DNA of 64,000 nucleotides from Theocolax elegans (Eukaryota; Arthropoda; Insecta; Hymenoptera; Cerocephalidae): assembly GCA_026168455.1 (NCBI GenBank), contig CM047428.1, positions 88,244,594-88,308,593 of the forward strand. The letters are read 5' to 3'. Both the position numbers and the translations under genes were made by a program. The notes below the pieces were generated by a model that did not search any database, was not told the DNA's origin, and saw only the letters and a list, made by a program, of their open reading frames with translations. Below are positions 60,822-64,000 of this stretch, in pieces (position 1 is the first letter of the stretch; each line of letters opens with the position of its first letter).

Positions 60822-63800
60822 AAAAAGTATTCTACAGTTAATAAACTGTAAGGTAAAATGTAAAAGTTGTATATATATATTCTATATGTAAAAAGGTGCG
60901 AATGAAAGGTGTAAATGAATTTGTACAAAATACACGACATTTAGACTAATAAATCTCTATAGTTCCAAATTTAGCAATACGCGACACTATTGTTTTCCTC
61001 GGTACGTATAAAAATAGAAACTATAGAGGACAGGACACACGCACACAGGCAGACAGTGTTTACACCGGTCACGCGTAAGTAGATATAGGTATGCTATATA
61101 TGTAGACCTAGCGATCAAAAGAGAGGAACGAAGGAATATATATAAATAAGTAAATACAATAGGGTATATAGTAATATATAGAGAAAGGCAGGTTAAAATG
61201 CGGTGTTGGCGGTGGTTATACTTATGTATGGGTGAACCTTTGCGAAACACGGATTTCCACGGTAAAGTGCCTCCACGTAATTGAACCAACATACGTAGAG
61301 TAAATACGTTTATACGTTTACACGTATGTCCATACGTTCGTTATTTTATTTACCTTTTCTCCGCGCTCTCCTCTATCGTACAGGATTCGCGAAGGTATAT
61401 ACTTTTTTCCGTCGCGTAAGAAAATGTGGAGAAAGTGGTAAACTGGTAAAACGCGCACAATGAATTCTCCTGTAAAGATGGTTGAATTCGCGATTCTCAT
61501 GATTACTCTGTTCGGGGTGGTACGATATCATTTTTACACTGCAAAGTAAAAAGAGACGTTTGCTTACGTTGTTGTGTTTACCTTCGCGAATCGGCGAACA
61601 GATATCGACGTAGATTATTAGAGGTAGATGTCGAGGTAGATCCGGGGAGGCGAGGGTGTAACCAGCGTATATCGACGCATTGTCAGTATCCAGCTGCAAG
61701 TGCATCGACGAACTAGAATGTTTAGCGCGAGAAGAGAAAAAGATTGCGCGAACCCCAGGGGAATTCCTATACCTGGAGGCACACGACCTCGATTACTTTC
61801 TCCGCGGACAAATCGGCTGCTACCTACATACGGTATACGGTGTACGCACACACCCAGGGCATGCATGCTCATTCACCTCTCTCTCTCTCTCTCTCTCTCC
61901 GGCGTCCTAAATATTTACCGCGAGTAATCGGTCCCATTAAACACGAGCCGGTAAAATGGAGAAAGAAGAATCTGGGATCTGGGTCAACCCCCTGCACGTA
62001 GCCTCCTGACACATATACCTATCGACGTGAAGTTTGTTGCGTCACCGAGAGGCGAAACCTCACCGAGTATCTACAGTACGCGCGCACGATCATTATCATC
62101 CTCTTTGAGCGTCGATACGCCCGTTGGCCCGTCCCGCCGTCCGTCCGTTATGTAATTTACGTAAACACGATGCCCGAGATGCGATATCTGTGTTATATGC
62201 ACCGAATTAAACAATGGAGATATTTATAGTCCGAGGATGTCTCCCTCGTGTTGCAATATCTTATTTATATATTTTACTTTTTACTCTTTTTTTTATTTAT
62301 TTCGCTCGTCGAATTCCAATCTCCTTCTTCCCTTTTCATTCTTCTTTCTCGAGGGAAAAGTTTGAGGTGAGACGCGAGCCGGCGAGATCTTTAGACGTCA
62401 TGCGATTCGTATTCATTACTCTATTCTACACATTTTTACACTTTATAATTTCAATTTTACTCTACTTCTCGAGACAATTATTACGTAATTACTCACTTCG
62501 TATCACGATATTCGTATATGTGGACAAAATTTAAAATACTTACGCGAAAAGTCGTAAGCTACTCGCTACATGATTTCGGGAATCAAAAGTTTTCGCTTGC
62601 TTCAGTTGCTTCTATATACAGAGACAATTAACTCCGAACTCGGTGGTAATGAAACGTATAACCTCGATTATGTGAAACGTCTCGTCGATCCGCCAATTGT
62701 ACCTATTGTCGATTTCAAAACTTCATCCTAAGCGGTCATTTTCATTTAAAAAAGTAAATATTACTATTTTTAAAGCATTTTCTTTTGAATTCACTTTTCT
62801 TTTACGGAATGTTTAATCGATCCAAACTTTATAGAATTACTCATCGTTATAAACCCCATATTTTGGAATAGATTAATATTTGAAGACGATACGCTACACC
62901 AACTGGAAGGTGTAGTTTATAAAGAAAATCTACTTGCGTTGTGGCGCCGAAGAGTATACAGACGGCGAATCGTTGAAAATACACGGGGTCAAGAGAAAAT
63001 ATAGTTTCCTTTGATATACCTAACTGATAATTATAAAAAAATGTCTCAGACTAGAGGGCACTACCTAGAGGGATGAATGACGCGGCGACAAACATGACCT
63101 CAATATTCTGTTTAAAGTGAAAAATAAATAAATTCCTACTCGAGTGAAATACCTTAACCCATTCAAAGTTGTTTCGGAGTGACCTTTTTCACTCTTACGA
63201 ATTTCAACAAAAAAATAATAATAAAAATAAAAGGTGTAAATCGATGCCGATTATCTCGATTCGTTTGGTCGATGAGTTACCTAACACAAAAAGGAGGGAG
63301 TGAGAGAGGGAGAGGGAGAGGGAGAGGGAGAGGGAGAGAGAAAGAGAAAGAGAAATCAACTACCATTCACCAATGAGGGATTTAAATACTCGTTTAGTCG
63401 TACGCTAACGACTCTTTCGAACATTTTTCTTCAAATACAAAGTTGTTTGTTCAAGAGAATTTGTCTAATGAAAATGACCAGAGTAAATTTTGGATGAAGT
63501 ATCAATAAACCTTTTAGTTGATATCGGAATATTTGTGCGCAAGAAAATGGTCACCAGAATTTCGTATTGGCGTTGTCTAGATACTTTGTAAGTTGAGGAT
63601 CTAACGCACGAGCGGCGCGAGCGACACGAGGTTCACCGCGTTTCTCACGGTTCATTTCCATATACAGTCCCATAGTCCATTAAAGTGCACAAATGTTGAA
63701 AAAGGTGACATCTGACAATTGCACTTTTCTTACAGAATTTCTACGTTTACGCGTTTTTACGGTGCATGGGGCATTAGAGTGTAGATCAAACGATATTAAT

Positions 63801-64000
63801 TTTGTAAAATGACTATGTTTGTGCCGTTCGCGTGCGAGCGTGCACGTATACGAAAATCTACGAAAAGCACCAAAGGCCATCCGCAAGATAGAGTACGGTG
63901 CAGTGAGTATAACCGAGCGTAACTTGACTGCGTAGCTCGGCAGGTATATAAATATATATATATACATATATACATACAGACATGTATACGTATCGCACGT
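58012..64000. other. Upstream FAR intron or flank, no exon recognised
   Basis: The minus strand was read for a Rossmann exon (GxxGF[LM]GK...EKLL) and none was found. Contents are an (ATAAA)n run (59,556-59,585), an (AAAT)n run (60,796-60,826), a CpG-rich area (61,350-62,400) with a (CT)n tract (61,879-61,900), and a GAGAGG/GAAAGA purine repeat (63,299-63,355). Open frames at 61,680-62,001 overlap on several frames and are not convincing. Confidence 0.5.
63299..63355. repeat. GAGAGG purine minisatellite
   Basis: Tandem GAGAGG hexamers grading into AAAGAG units. They generate Glu/Arg-rich open frames that should not be taken as coding. Confidence 0.93.

Noticed and set aside
58012..64000. First FAR exon with the NAD(P)-binding motif
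   Set aside because: The minus strand was read for GxxGF[LM]GK...EKLL and nothing matched; the open frames here do not fit.

Overview
The window is animal, almost certainly insect, DNA. It is AT-rich, full of microsatellites and short inverted-repeat transposons, and its genes are split by introns with GT..AG borders. Three gene families are recognisable: an insect odorant receptor (7tm_6 type), ribosomal protein S3A (RpS3A) and a fatty acyl-CoA reductase (FAR). The receptor's style (short phase-0/1 exons and an EKYIFYSYLHSF...WMQHAFDIF block) resembles ant and other hymenopteran ORs. With the high transposon load this makes an ant, or at least a hymenopteran, the best guess (inference).

Layout. 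1-12,025: no supported gene; microsatellites, two small MITEs (21-143, 2257-2485), a CpG-rich patch (2950-3400) and an orphan promoter-like cluster (10,551-10,620). 12,026-16,710: a 4.7-kb inverted-repeat element with terminal hairpins, a nested 1.18-kb TA-flanked element and a 666-bp tandem duplication. 16,711-35,742: gene-poor, with a 366-bp tandem duplication, a tRNA-derived SINE-like fragment, several minisatellites (mainly 25.3-26.1 kb), a piggyBac-type MITE (33,591-33,739) and a hairpin MITE (34,273-34,404). 35,743-37,201: four plus-strand exons of an odorant receptor whose 3' end is missing. 39,061-40,338: a 638-bp tandem duplication. 40,357-41,017: a palindromic element.

41,263-50,107 is the most disordered part. 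RpS3A (plus strand) and FAR (minus strand) lie tail to tail, and the sequence holds two copies of RpS3A exon 1, a cut-off exon 2, two copies of the penultimate exon, three copies of the last exon and two copies of the last two FAR exons. The central RpS3A exons are absent. No complete RpS3A can be read, so either the assembly has interleaved haplotypes here or a real local rearrangement has destroyed this copy.

48,023-58,011: FAR on the minus strand, complete from the exon starting LFEKVKKERG to the stop; the first, NAD(P)-binding exon lies beyond the right edge or was missed. Its 5.6-kb intron (51,354-56,975) is packed with nested transposons. One is a 3.58-kb TIR element (52,224-55,802) with dense subterminal TCACTCGAA motifs and two spliced coding units, one a C2H2 zinc-finger protein. 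It is itself interrupted by a 1.4-kb near-perfect palindrome. 58,012-64,000: no supported coding exon.

The genes do not form a pathway: a housekeeping ribosomal gene, a lipid-reducing enzyme (cuticular hydrocarbon, wax or pheromone alcohols) and a chemoreceptor are separated and invaded by mobile DNA. Coordinates were worked out by hand and may be off by one or two bases.
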